Origin: Hetaerina americana
Taxonomy: Eukaryota > Arthropoda > Insecta > Odonata > Calopterygidae
Assembly (NCBI GenBank): GCA_022747635.1
Contig: JAKTNV010000010.1
Location: 48,295,958-48,359,957 of the forward strand
Direction: 5' to 3'
Length of the DNA stretch: 64,000 nt
Shown: one piece after another, positions 23,961-35,479 of the stretch
Position numbering within the stretch: position 1 is the stretch's first letter
Layout of the letters: each line of letters starts with the position of its first letter
Program-made: the position numbers and the translations under genes
Notes under the pieces: generated by a model
Seen by the model: the letters and a program-made list of their open reading frames with translations, nothing else
What the model was told of the DNA's origin: nothing
Database searches by the model: none

Positions 23961-26040
23961 TTTTGACCATAATGATATTGTTCCTAGTAAACTTTTATAA
24001 TATTGGCGATAGAATAGGAGCATTTGTTGTATAGCATAACATAGCAAAGACGCTGCTTTTCCCAGGAAATACATTAATTATTGAGATTTTTTCGTTACAC
24101 TGTTGCATCTTAAGGACTGCTACATGTATTATTTTCCTATTTTCATAATAAAATTCCATATATTCTCCATCTCGAAAATCTTTCCGATAATATCTTGAAC
24201 GAGATATATTTAAGTGTTTTCAATGTATCTATATTTCTAATCAGGCTTGTCTTTTTAGTTTTACATTTACTCCGCAAGTTTTCAGATGCCCTGGCCTTAT
24301 CTTTCCTTGTTCCGCAAATTCGTACCGATATTACGATCCACCGACGCTCTGCCTCGACTAATGATGATGTCTGCCTGACGTTAAATTAAAGTTCCGCAGA
24401 CAAAAAGATTTTATTACGACTGGTTCTGCTGATGTAACATTTTCAGGTAATTACGAAATTAAATTGTAACAAAACCTGTCGTAATGAATTAATTTTATAT
24501 GTAGAACACATTTTTCTCAATTTTCTTTTAAATTTTCCTTCCTTATGGATTTCCACTGAAATTTGCCTTTATAAATTAATCACTTAATGAAGCACCCTTC
24601 TGTGTACCCCTTAATATTACAGGTTTTACCCCATTACCTCTGGGTCACTGCACAGTAGTTATGACCCTTTTACTTAAAATGTTTGCTAATCCAATTATAT
24701 GTTCGGTGGAAAAAGTGAGATTGCTATCTAATGCTTCACCTTTGAACAAGAGAATTGAAACATGACCTTATACTTGTTTTAAATCATCCTTTTTTTTAAT
24801 TCCAGGACTTGATTGAGGCCAGGCAATTCTTATACTACAAATCGTGTGACTAGCATTGTTGACCAGCATTTTAGCTGTCTTCAGGTAGTTGAATATTGTG
24901 GAATATTCTGTATTTCAATTTTCTTTTTATTTGGCGAATTTCGTCGCAGAAACTTTAAAAACAATTCAGTTTTAATTTTGTTTTGAGTTTCAAGCGGTGT
25001 GTTTAATGGAATTGAACAAGCTTCCTGCAGAATATTTTCACGCTAAAATGGAATAACCATTTATGGCCATATTTATGAAAAATGCTTAAAACTTTCCTCC
25101 CCGGCTGCTATATTAATTCTGTTTTGAACTCGGAATTCTTATCGATGGAAAATTATTTGAAGTCACCCTGTCAGTCGCTTTTTGTAGAAGAAAGCGTTTT
25201 GCTTTCGATGATATTTACAAATCACTCATCGATTTCGATTCTTTTCTCTCTTGTTTATCACACACTATTCTCACAGTGAAGGGTTAGTTCGTGTTAACTC
25301 TTATGCCGTAAATTGATTACAATTCCATACAAGTCATATCCGGTCCTCCCTCTTTTTCTATTCCTTCAATCACTGCTTCATGATGACCTTTGGTGGTTCT
25401 CGTGATATAATTAATTAAACGCTCACAATTTTATATGAATGGAATTAAAAGTTAATCCTTCATTACGATGCACAAATTAAAATCACGCGGGGAAATATGT
25501 TATCCTGAAACAAGTTTCACAGAGAACCTGAAATCTCCATTTACGTGAGCACGTGCCGTGACTTGCTAAAAAGTGATCAAGATGGATGATGATGCAACAC
25601 AAAATGCTACACATACTGGCGAAATACCATGGAATACTGTTTTCATATTTCATGTTAACAGAGATTGGCCTAAAATTAATGAGAACACAGCTGGTACAGC
25701 CCACTTTTTTGTAACAAATACGATGGACGTATCAACAACGCCTAGATCTCACTTTTGAGTGGATAAACTGGTATTTCGTCCTATTTCACCAAGGATTTTG
25801 TCACCCGGAGAATTTCCTAAGGAGGCAACAGGGCGTATCATTGAAACCCATTGCCGTTTAGTATTATGTAAATATTCGCAGTGTTGGGTGGTCTCTCGAG
25901 TTTCCAACATCTCAGTCGCTCGAATAACGAGGTCAGCCTCGAATGAGTAAGGCAAAGCGTTTGATGTAGTAGCACGTCGAAGGTGACAATGAGGGACGGG
26001 CCACGGAGGGGTGGGACATTAAGAGGATCTCGCGGGACTC
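23961..26040. other. AT-rich stretch, no gene seen
   Basis: No domain or repeat recognised. Frames at 25573-25950 are open on both strands but featureless. Confidence 0.5.
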
Positions 26041-26880
26041 CAGGATGTCTTCGTTTTCCGTATTATCTTTTCTTTTCCCACGTGAGCGAATCATAGTCGG
26101 GCCTCGCGGGCCACCCCACCCCCTCCGCCGGCGGCGGCCCTCTGCCGCCGTATCTAACCATCCCTCCTCCCCTCCAGCCCCCTTTCCATCCGTCCCCGCC
26201 GCACTCTCTCCCTCTCACACATACCTCGTGCCTCTCCCACCCTGAGATTGAACCGCCCCACCGGTGGCCTTAATAATGCAGGCAGGCGACTGGGGCGATA
26301 TAGAAAGGAGTTCCGCCGCAAAAATAATCCCCCGCGATGGAAGTCTGCCGCGTATAGCGGGGAGCATAATCGCCCGGCTACATTAAAGAGGGCGTTTTGC
26401 TCCCTTTTACCTTACATTTATTTCCCCGCCGCCGCCAACGCGGTGTTGGTCTCCCACATAAGCAAGTAGGCGTGACCCAGACGGAAGGGAGACGTGGAAG
26501 GGAGGGTGTGAGCTTGGGGGATGGGAAAAAAGGGAGAGGGAGGGTGTATTCGCGCCTGTGTGTGTATGTGTGCAAGAAGGAGCAGAGAGGTGGGGGTAAG
26601 GAGACTGCCCGGGGCGTGGTAATGGGGAGGGTGGGAATGGGGAGGGTGGGAATGGGGAACGAAAAGGAAGACGGAAAAGAAGTTATGGAAACAAATGGAG
26701 TAGATGGACGACTGCGCATACCATATGTTGCGGCGGTGGGAGGGGGGTTCGCGGTAAGGAGTAGGGAGTGGCAGAGTAGTGGGAGACGCAGCACGGAGGG
26801 GCACGGTGCAATGTGGGGAGCTTGTCCGTTAATTACGTGGGCGAGCGATGATTTACCCCCGAGTTTGACATGCAAGCCGA
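26041..26880. other. CpG-rich island, possible regulatory region
   Basis: Strongly CpG-rich (cctccgccggcggcggccct near 26120, ccccgccgccgccaacgcgg near 26423), followed by a purine-rich, G-run-rich section to 26830. The section 26250-26460 mixes CpG with AT-rich homeobox-like cores (taataatg, ttaattacg near 26829), as conserved regulatory DNA often does. The 165-codon frames on both strands are low-complexity and mutually overlapping, so I do not call them genes. Confidence 0.4.
26621..26658. repeat. 15-bp tandem repeat, 2.5 copies
   Basis: aatggggagggtggg is repeated without mismatch, the third copy being partial. Each unit carries G runs, so it may add to quadruplex potential on the plus strand. 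Confidence 0.9.
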
Positions 26881-26910
26881 GTAAAACATGAAGCTTTTAG
26901 AATATTTGAG

Positions 26911-26924
26911 TGCGAATAATTAAT
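26911..26924. repeat. Target-site duplication, left
   Basis: tgcgaataattaat, identical to 27261-27274, brackets the palindromic S1 SINE. The last three bases overlap the start of the palindrome. Confidence 0.85.
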
Positions 26925-27190
26925 GCAACAATTTCAGAGCGTAAAAATCATTCGCCTTGACTGGGACTCGAACCCAGATCCCTCAATATCCGGTCGAGTG
27001 CTTTAGCCACTTAAGCTACCGAGGCGTCCTCTTAAACTCTGAAATTTTGGGGCTAAAAGCCCCTAAATTTCAGAGTTTAAGAGGACGCCTCGGTAGCTTA
27101 AGTGGCTAAAGCACTCGACCGGATATTGAGGGATCTGGGTTCGAGTCCCAGTCAAGGCGAATGATTTTTACGCTCTGAAATTGTTGCATT
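26922..27190. repeat. 133-bp near-perfect palindrome
   Basis: Arms 26922-27054 and 27058-27190 pair around the loop aaa, with one mismatch that I can find (27048/27064). Cruciform or hairpin extrusion and instability in cloning are to be expected. Confidence 0.95.
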
Positions 27191-27260
27191 AAAATGCACA
27201 TTAGCGGATGACTCCGTTAAAAGTTACTGTTGCGGCATCTCCCGCAGTTTCTTTGGAATT
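26925..27260 (+). mobile_element. SINE S1 with an inverted copy of its own 5' half
   Basis: The forward SINE runs from about 27058 (gcccctaaatttcagag) to 27260 (cccgcagtttctttggaatt). Its head folds as a tRNA: acceptor CGCCTCG/CAAGGCG, D stem GCTT/AAGC, anticodon stem CTCGA/TTGAG, and a perfect T arm CTGGG-TTCGAGT-CCCAG. To its left the first 133 bases are repeated in reverse complement (26922-27054) with a 3-base loop and one mismatch. The 14-bp duplications outside show that the whole foldback inserted as one unit. A 10-bp stem (aatttcagag/ctctgaaatt) also encloses the tRNA-like part. Two opposed Pol III-type promoters result. It is not a functional tRNA: the base before the GGA anticodon-position triplet is C, not the invariant U. 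Confidence 0.9.
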
Positions 27261-27274
27261 TGCGAATAATTAAT
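27261..27274. repeat. Target-site duplication, right
   Basis: tgcgaataattaat, the second copy of the 14-bp sequence at 26911-26924. Confidence 0.85.
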
Positions 27275-30189
27275 TAAAAGAAACCAGGTATTTTTGTAAG
27301 TACCATGTTGAGATTTAAAATGTAGCCTCTTCCAGCTTTGATGATTCTACATAAATTGGTTTTGGATAAAAATGTGTTCACTGTTATTTATAAAATTACG
27401 TACTACTTTGACGGAAAACATAATGGTCACAATGTCGGAGACTATGCAGCACCGGAAACAAATTATCATAAGTGACGGTGACATGTCTCTAAATGGAAAA
27501 ATTTTCTCAAGGGGAAAAGGTGATATTCGATGGAAGTCGTTGCGATCAGTTTTCCATGGTGATCTAAAACCTAGAAGGGGAGACTTATCGTTTAGGCATC
27601 TAGAGATGCCTCCCTCCGACCTCTGAATGTATTAATGTATTATGTACATACACTAAAGTGAAGAACAACACATTAGAATGCAATATTACATAAAGTAAAA
27701 TACGGCACACAGCGATATTTGCGTATTCTGTAAGTTCATAATTAAAAAAATCAAATGGTGCGATGAATGAAAGTTAGTCGGAAGGGAAGGAGGAGAGTAG
27801 AATAAATTTTGAACCTAAAGGTGGATGAGACGAATTTTTCACGAGTAATTCGGAAAAAGCAAAGAATTGGGTCGAGGATTTATTTCGAGGAAGAGAAATA
27901 TAGCAGGCTGTGATTGGAGGGAGAACTTTAGGCAAGTGAGGAAAAGGATATGCTTTTTCTTTGGTTTGTAGTGACCTAAATAATATGAAGATTAGAAGAA
28001 TGTAAAGCGAAACAAACAAGAATTGAGGCTGGGAGGAAGTTGCCAAAAAGGCCTCGACAGTGTTTATGTTAGAGACCGTCCGAAACCTGAATATGTTCGA
28101 TATGTCATCTTTGATATGGCTATTGCAGCCACTCAGTGATGAACCGGAAGATCAGTTGAGAAAAAAGTGAAGTATTAAGTGTGAAAAATACGTGTTTTGG
28201 ATCGGAATATCCATTTCTTTCCCTGTCCCATCACAGGTTTACAACTTCCTATTAAGTATACAGAATTATCACTGTTTAGATTTTAATTCTTTCTATCCTT
28301 CTCGAGGGATTTTATTCAAAGACATCACTTAGTATACGAACTTATGATCCTCCGGTCAGTAACCTCAAGCTTCACACGTAACGCTACCATACCATTTCTA
28401 GCGAAGAGTAGCACTAGGAAATGTAAAGCCGATCGAATTGCTCTGTGCTTCCACGAAGGATGAAAACGACCAATCTTACCACCTTGATGTATCCTATCAG
28501 TCCCGAGTATCGGATAATTTTAATGGCTTCGTAGGAGCTTATAGACGAGGGGAAAACTCATGACCGACTCAACAAAGAGGAATTGCCGATCTCTCGATTC
28601 ATTTTGTGAAATTGCGATCACAAGATAATAGCGATAGAAAAACGGTAGTTTGGGGCGTCAGGTACACATGATCGTGTGACTCGCGCATGCTTGCAACAAC
28701 ACTTGCCGGGTGGAAGTGGGGGCGTGTCGGCGAAGGGCAAACGCTTGAATACTTATCAGCGATATCGCATAAAACATTGGGGTCCTCAATGTGGCGCGTG
28801 AGATTGGCGCAAGGGGATTCTGAATTCGATAAATCTTGATCAAGGAGACTTAATTCGTCGCAACTAAAATGCATGTCTGGAGAATCGAGATCACGGGAGC
28901 TAGTTAAGACTATTCTCCAGCACTATTTTTGTTTATTTATGCCAGATTATAATTAAATTGGATGTTTTAAATGGAATTCTTATCAATTACTCGAAAGTAT
29001 TTGGCAAAATCAAGCCAACGAATCTATGAGTGTCTCTTCCAACTTGATACACACACACACAAACATATTCACGAAAAACACCTAAATGGCATATTCTAAA
29101 AATCAGTTTAAAAAGACGGAGTAAATATGTAAAATACTTATACTGATGAAAAGGATTTGTTTAAGAAAATGGGCCTAAAAAAAAGCACAACCATCCTTTT
29201 AATTATGTCATGCAACAATTGGACGTAAGATATGTATTTCATGAAATGCCCTTTCAACTCGGAGAAAAAATCCTGAGACCTGTAGTTCAGCAAAAAAATC
29301 ATCAAATTTCTCGAAAATCAACCTTGTTGTGGATTTAAATGTACAAATAAGGTATTAATGTATTGAGTCGCATGATGTTACTTGTATTTTTAACTAATTA
29401 TGTGATTAGAGTGTTTTTTTATAATACTTCCATTAAGATGATATGAATGGGATCAGCTTTGCCTTTGAGAAACTTTATAGATGTGGATGATAATTCCTGG
29501 TAACACCTACTTGGTGTAGTACATCTACCTGGGTACTATTCGTGGTTTTTACTACATCGCTCAGGCTGGGTGGTAACAGTAGAGTCTTAATTGTCAACAG
29601 AATTTCTTTAATCCTTTTTCTTTATGACATTCTTTTAACGTCTGCTAAAAATATTTTACAGCAAGGGTATGTGCCCTACTGTGAGCTTGCATGTCGTGAC
29701 ACAGGATCATTAATATGAAGAATCGTGTGAAATACAATTTTACTCCCGCTGACAACTGGCGCACGATTTGGTGATAAATAAAAGCTACAGATTGCCTTTG
29801 ACTATTTTTAAGGTTAAAATTAAAGCGAAGCCTTTCTTGAAACACATGCAATGAGTTTAACAGGGGATGAATCGCCGCTGCGAATTGTAGATAAAAAAAT
29901 GTATGATGCCGTATTGATGCCTAATGCCACATGATATAAACCATAAAACTGACTTTCTGGATGAGCATTATTCCTTCAGAAATAGCATTAACTGAAAATA
30001 ACATCAGGTAACTAGAGATTCATAATCTTGCATTTTAAGAATTTTAATGCGCCCAGGTTTTATGCGGAAAAGCTTAGACATTTCTCTCACTCAAAGAATT
30101 ATAGGAAAGTAAACAATATTGAATCATACAAAAGTAAAAAATAAGATAAAAGACACCTGTATAGGATAATAGGAGAGGTGGACAAACGT
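27275..30189. other. AT-rich stretch, no gene seen
   Basis: No recognised repeat or coding domain. A short (AC) run lies near 29049. Open frames up to 91 codons look random. Confidence 0.5.
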
Positions 30190-31450
30190 ATAGGTCATAG
30201 CATGTTTGATCGTGAGACACCTCGATTATCAGAAGTCATTAATGAAAAAACGCCACAGGTTCTGAAAAGGTTGATGCTGCGAGACACAATTTCCGCTTAT
30301 TGTTCACGATATTCTTGTTTCAGAAGAGAGCAAAGTTCCAGTTGACGCGATTCATCTTGATTTTAAGAAAGCTTTCGACAAAGTACCTCATAGTAAACTA
30401 CTCGCAAAGCTAGAAGCATATGGCATGGATAAAAATATCCGGGGCTGGATTAAAGCCTTTTTCAATGGCTGGGTTCAAAGAGATGTGATAGATGGAGTTA
30501 GCTGAAATGCAGTTGAAGTTACTTTAGGTGTTCCCCAGGGAAGTGTCTTCGGACCTCTTTTATTCCTACTTAACGTTAACGACATTATATCCGTAGTAAC
30601 TAGTAAGATACGTTTGCCGACGATGGAGTGGTTTACTGTTACATCCGATATTCTGAGGACGCAGCAGCTTGACAGCCTTAATCCTACAAAATGCTGATGC
30701 AACATTTGGAAATTAGAATTAAACTTGAAAAAGTGCGTAGTCATAAATTTTTGGAAGAAGAGCTATTCCCTCCTTAACGCCTACCGCATTAGGAACACCG
30801 AAATAGAATCTGTAGACTCAATTAGATAACTAGATGTTACCCCAAATTACGATCTCTCCTGGGTGAAATACACACGGCGAATATGTAGACAAGCTAACAA
30901 AACTTTAGGATCTATTAGATAAGTATTAACTGCATGTGTTTAAAATGTCGAAGAGAAATATTATACGTATGTCGTTGGTTAGGCCTCATTTAGAATATGC
31001 TACAAGTATATGGGATCCTCAAGAAGTTGGATTGATTGCCGAATTGGATCACGTGCAGCGTAGAGGAGCTAGATGTGTAAAATGCTGTTATGATAAACTT
31101 AGTAGCGCATGCAAAATAATATAGCAGCTAGCCTGGGAATCACTCACGGAGCGAAGGTTAAATTACAGATTGAAGCTCTTGCATAAATTGGAAGGAGGTC
31201 TCTTCAGCAGTGATGTCGAAAATGTATTATCACCCCCATCGTACTACGGTAGGATTGTTCGTGCTAATAAAATTAGAGAGGTCAAGAGTAGAATAGATAG
31301 ATTTGAGATGTTGTTTTTTCTACGAACGATAGGGGATCATAATAACATTATTCGACCGAGGTACGGTCATGGTCAGGTAAAACTTTTCTGGTGGGAGTTC
31401 GCTCCCTGCCAAACACCCTGGCGGTGGCTCGAAGGGCATATGTAAATTTA
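30190..31450 (+). pseudogene. LINE-A reverse transcriptase, 5'-truncated dead copy (A2)
   Basis: Plus-strand reading gives VHDILVSEESKVPVDAIHLD then FKKAFDKVPHSKLLAKLEAY, a GWIKAFFNGWVQRDVIDGVS block, TLGVPQGSVFGPLLFLLN, VVTSKIRL, and later SLVRPHLEYATSIWDPQEVG, AELDHVQRRGARCVKCCYDK, SLTERRLNYRLKLLHKLEGG and a FLRTIGDHNNI end. It closes with the family 3' signature near 31407 (ctgccaaacaccctggcggt). The catalytic F-A-D-D box is destroyed by a frameshift directly after KIRL. The copy is very similar to A1 at 22690-23960 but lies in the opposite orientation, and both carry the same in-frame stops after GSIR/GSTR and after KII. It is therefore of the same dead subfamily. Confidence 0.88.
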
Positions 31451-31499
31451 AAAAATAAAATATAGGTAAAGATAGATCAAATAGATGATCATATCCAAG

Positions 31500-32640
31500 C
31501 AGGAAGACAATGTATTACCCATCGGAAAGGTAAAGTTCTTCAATATCAACCATGAATAATGTCCTGGGCGATTAATAACGGAGAGGGAAGATTATTAGTA
31601 CATAACGAAGAAGTGTGAGGATGTTGGGAAGAGTACATATAGGAGTTATACCATGGTAAGGATACAGCTAGAAGAGGGAATAATTTGGAAAGTAGAGGAA
31701 AGTAGGAACATAATTTGGTTTCCCAATCACGAAGAAGGAATTTGAGCATGCCCTTCAAAAGTTAAATGCAGGGAAGACAACAGGTGTGGATAATAAACTT
31801 GCTAAGATTTTTTTAAAAACTTGGAATTAGAATGAAAGAAAGGATATTTACATTCGTTTGGGAATGCTATGCAAATATGGAGATTCCCAAAGACTTTGGA
31901 AAAAGCAAAATTTTTATTATGTCAAACACAGGGAAAGCGATTGAATATTAAATACAGAACAATTAATATTCTGTGGCATGCTTTAAAGTTTTACACACAG
32001 TCTAAAGAATCAAAAAAAGGTGGAGAAAAGTGTTGCCAAAAATCAAATTAGCTTCTAGAACTGTGAAGAAACGAGATAACCTATCCTGGCACTGCGCTTG
32101 ATCCAAGAAAGAAAGTTAGAAATGATCGGGAAAGTTCTTCTTACATTTATTAATCTAGGACAAGAATTCGATATTGAAGATTAGAGAGTAATGTTTGAGG
32201 CCATTAGAAGAATAGGCGTAGACTGCGAAGACAGGAGGCTTATAGTTCAGCTCTATTGGAACTAAAGTACTTAAATCGAAGTACTGGGAAAAATAAAGAT
32301 TAGAAAAGGAGTAAGACAACGATATCCAATTTCACCATATCTATTTAACTGGTATAATTAACAGGCTCCAGAGGCAATTAAAGAAAAGAATAATGGTATT
32401 GATATAAAAGGAAGCAAGATACAGAGCATACTTGCAGATGACATTGTGACCCTCACACAATCAGCCAAAGATATGAATAAAATACTCAAAATCTTGTCTA
32501 CATCCTTGGCCAAATGGAAACTGATATTAAACGTGAAGAAAAACAAAGTAATGTTGTTTTTTTGAGACATAGAGGCCGATACTTTGTGGAAATCAATTGT
32601 TATGCACGAAGGAAGAACAAAAAAGATTTTGCGTTTTCCC
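31500..32640 (+). pseudogene. LINE-B reverse transcriptase fragment, left part (B1)
   Basis: Frames here match an arthropod endonuclease-reverse transcriptase LINE (RTE-like; exact clade not settled). Blocks in order: EEFEHALQKLNAGKTTGVDN-like sequence near 31735-31790 (broken), YANMEIPKDFGKSKIFIM region near 31870, EAIRRIGVDCEDRRLIVQLY near 32200, IRKGVRQRYPISPYLFNWY near 32300, and ILADDIVTLTQSAKDMNKIL then STSLAKWKLILNVKKNKVML near 32430-32560. The L-A-D-D catalytic box is present, but several stops and frameshifts kill the gene. After about 32640 it is interrupted by a LINE-A 3' tail and seems to resume at 32767. Confidence 0.75.
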
Positions 32641-32766
32641 TGGAATATATTTATTACTGTCGACTTCTTTCGCTACGCAATAGCATCATTATTACGGGTA
32701 GTAACCTAAAACCTCCCGCCACACAACCCTGCGGCGGCTTGCGGAGTATTATGTAGATGTAGATAT
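32641..32766 (+). mobile_element. LINE-A solo 3' tail inserted in LINE-B (A3)
   Basis: A very short 5'-truncated copy: gtaacctaaaacctcccgcc, cggcggcttgcggagtatta, then tgtagatgtagata at the end. It matches the tails at 35300-35395 and 34490-34560 (minus). It splits the LINE-B copy, so it inserted later. Confidence 0.7.
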
Positions 32767-32960
32767 CTACACTTTATTGTGGAGATGCTAAGCAATGATA
32801 GCTTATAGAAACAGGATGGAATTCTTTTTAAATTTAATGATAGGGAAATCAAGAATAAGAGAAGTAGAGTTCTCCCATCTTGGGAGATGCTCCTCTGTAG
32901 TGAGGAGAAGAATAGCTTTGGCAAAGAAGGTATGTGAAAATTTAAAAAAAATTTGAAACC
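32767..32960 (+). pseudogene. LINE-B fragment, right part (B1 continued)
   Basis: One frame near 32895 reads SVVRRRIALAKK, matching DVRRRIALGKEAF of the LINE-B copy at 46496 and the end of the copy at 59970-61838. It lies after the reverse transcriptase core, as expected if the LINE-A tail at 32641-32766 is nested. It could also be a separate LINE-B insertion. Confidence 0.5.
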
Positions 32961-33089
32961 AATAAACAAATGAAATTGTCAATTACAAAATCTTTTTCAA
33001 ATTCGTTATTTTTGAGGTACCAAAAGGTGTTTTTTTATTATTCCCTATGATGCACTAATTCATAAATTGAAGTTTGCCGGTACAAATAA

Positions 33090-33845
33090 GGTTGCAGTAA
33101 GTTTGGTCAGAAGCTGTCAACCAGAGCGGGAACAGAGGGCTTCAATATCACCTCTTGGACGGCGCTGGTTGTAACAGCGTACGAGTGACCTCGGGAGTAC
33201 CTCAAGGAAGTGTAATCGGGCCGTTGGTTTTCTTGATTTTTGTTCACGATTTGAACCGCGAAGTGAAAAGTAAGATTAGGGTGTTCGCAGATTATCTGGG
33301 GATTTATCGGGAGATATCTGGGAATAAGGATCGTTTAATACTTGCAAAGGATTAGGATTGCGTTCCGAAATGATGCATTAAATTGGTATTTTCATTCATC
33401 CATAACAAATGTTCTGTGGTAAATTTTTTGAAAGATCAACGTGATTTGTTAAAAAAACTAGCTGGAGTTGACCTAGAAGTAGTTGACACGGTAAAATACT
33501 TAAGTGTTACTGTAACTAAAGAATTAACTTGGGGCACCCACGCACATAAAATCTGCGGATAAGTGTATACAGAACTAGAATTTATTAGAAGCATTGTTGG
33601 CAGGAGTGACTATTAGGTCAAGGAACATTGTTACCATGCTCCTGCAATGCCTCTTTAGAATATGCATGTGGTGTATGGGATCCGAGTGAAAAATGCCTCA
33701 TTCGGGAAATTAAGAAGGTTCAACGCAGGGCTGCCCCTCTTGTTAAAAACTGCCGCGATAAAACGAAAAGCACCGGCTGCGTTAAGCTTTATCTGCGTCA
33801 TCACAGCCTTATTGTGACGCTACTGCTGCCTTTCACCATTTTTAC
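33090..33845 (+). pseudogene. LINE-A reverse transcriptase fragment (A4)
   Basis: Reads LDGAGCNSVRVTSGVPQGSV, IGPLVFLIFVHDLN, and KSKIRVFADYLGIYREI, in which the second Asp of the catalytic F-A-D-D box is Tyr. Later come ASLEYACGVWDPSEKCLI and IKKVQRRAAPLVKNCRDK. It belongs to the same superfamily as the other LINE-A copies but a more diverged subfamily (VHDLNREVKS rather than VNDIKSVVTS). It is truncated on both sides and abuts a minus-strand SINE at 33850. Confidence 0.8.
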
Positions 33846-33849
33846 AGGG

Positions 33850-34000
33850 TAATCTTTGTTGCAGGAGACAATAACCTCGTTGCCACATCCCGGAGAAATC
33901 GATACCATAATTTTTGATCTTCTGAGAATCAAACAGGCGACCTTCAGCTTCAAAGTCAGACTCGATAACCCTGAGCTACCTCTGCCCCTGTCTTGAGTTA
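33850..34000 (-). mobile_element. SINE family S5, tRNA-like
   Basis: In minus sense: ggggcagaggtagctcaggg, ttatcgagtctgactttgaa, gcctgtttgattctcagaag, then atttctccgggatgtggcaa and gaggttattgtctcctgcaa. The A-box-like (tagctcagggttatcgag) and B-box-like (cctgtttgattctc) spacing is that of a tRNA-derived SINE. The tRNA fold is imperfect, so it is not a tRNA gene. Family boundaries are approximate. Confidence 0.6.
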
Positions 34001-34489
34001 CAATTTTCAAGTTATTGCAAAGCACCCGCTCTCAGGGTGATACTCGCGACGAAGGGATATCCGAGATGAAATAAGGCAAAACATACTTTCCCCTGTCGCC
34101 GCCACGCGAGCTTCCTGGACATGGATAAGCACGCCTACACCTCAAATTCCCCAGATGAGAATAATGGGATTCCAGGATTGCGGCTTCCCTAAAAACAGAA
34201 TACCTAAGCATTGTGTGCCAAATTTCTCTCACCTTTATTACCCAGGACGAAACTGGAATCCACTTTTATATTCTAAATTAGATAAGCAACACTTCGATTT
34301 GAAATAACGAAGAAAACTTTCAAAAACCGCGTGAAATTTGAATATTTTACCCAGAAATGAAATCATCGCAAGACGCAAGGGTGGTTCAATTAAGAAGGAT
34401 CATATGTTTCATTGTGCAAAAATTGAAGCTTGTCCTATTACGTACAATGTATATGTATATATGTACTCGTATATATGTATGCATATAGA
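34001..34489. other. No gene seen
   Basis: Mixed sequence with a CpG-containing patch near 34100. A (TA/GT)-rich run at 34447-34480 precedes a LINE-A tail. Confidence 0.45.
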
Positions 34490-34560
34490 TCTACATATTA
34501 CCCCGCAAGCCGCCGCAAGGGCGTGTGGCGGGGGGTGTTATGTCACCAACCGTAAAAAGG
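34490..34560 (-). mobile_element. LINE-A solo 3' tail, minus strand (A5)
   Basis: In minus sense: ggtgacataacaccccccgc, gcccttgcggcggcttgcgg, then ggtaatatgtagatctatat. It matches the tails at 32641-32766 and 35300-35395. The TA-rich run beyond 34480 would be its 3' tail. How far the copy extends to the right (upstream in its own sense) is unclear. Confidence 0.7.
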
Positions 34561-35299
34561 AACAATACCACATGCAAGATAACAATATGGAAAATTATAC
34601 CCACAGCAGCGCACACACTCATGCAATACTTATGCAAACTTATATGCCATAATTCAACAAACAACTGCACCCCAGGATGCAGCACGAAAGCCATCCAACA
34701 ACACGCAAACCAGGACACGACAAGCAAGAATGTTACACTCCAATACCACATGAAAATGCACTACAAAAAACTCTACCCCCCGAGGAGATAGTAAAAGGCA
34801 GGGAATGTGACCCAACGTCGCAGGTAGCAGGAATTTCCCTCGGGGGAATACGTGACGTAATACGTAAATATACGTGACGCTGCCTTGAAATCTTACTCAT
34901 GCCTGAAAAAAATCCTCATTCGGGGTTTAAGTAATGCTGCAGGAGACTTACGAAGACTATGTTCTCCCCTTTAGCTGGAATTTGGTCATAAATGGGGACA
35001 TTTGATTATTCAAAGGAATGTAGACCAGGAGTTGCTCCAGTCACGGCTCTTACCGAAGCAAACCTTAACACTGCATCTTCCATTGTGAGAGTGAAGATCG
35101 TCGAATAATATTTAGGGTACCATCAGAAATATTGAAAGAATTCATTGGGTGACATTCATTGGGCTATGCTTACAGGGTATTCTATATATGTAGAATTGAG
35201 AAGGATATAATGATAAATAATTAGAATGATTAAGGTTTTTCGGGTACATGGACAGGCTAATATTTGTGCAGAGGTAACATGATTTGGTTTTGCTTGCGG
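34561..35299. other. No gene seen; may include the 5' part of a LINE-A tail copy
   Basis: A-rich, C-rich plus strand at 34560-34790 with no coding similarity I can recognise. The rest is unremarkable. Confidence 0.4.
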
Positions 35300-35395
35300 G
35301 TTTATTATAGTTTACGTGTGGTGACCTAAAACCCTCCACCACCCGCCCTTGCGACGACTTGAGGGGTATTGCGTGGATGTAGATGTAGATATATG
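35300..35395 (+). mobile_element. LINE-A solo 3' tail (A6)
   Basis: Contains gtggtgacctaaaaccctcc, cccttgcgacgacttgaggg, gtattgcgtggatgtagatg and tagatat. It is closely similar to A3 at 32641-32766. Only the 3' end is present, the usual result of early termination of reverse transcription. Confidence 0.7.
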
Positions 35396-35479
35396 ACTTC
35401 AATGACAAGGTTTCACCTTTGGAAGATAATGATGATGATATAGAATTAGTGCATTGATAGCTTCACCTTTGCATGAATA

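Noticed and set aside
26378..26891. Three overlapping frames of 128-165 codons on both strands
   Set aside because: All are low-complexity products of the G/A-rich strand and contradict one another; no domain is recognisable.
27081..27155. Possible true tRNA gene (and its mirror at 26957-27031)
   Set aside because: The cloverleaf folds well, but the base before the anticodon-position triplet is C instead of the invariant U, the acceptor stem has a mismatch, and the sequence continues into a SINE body present elsewhere in the window.
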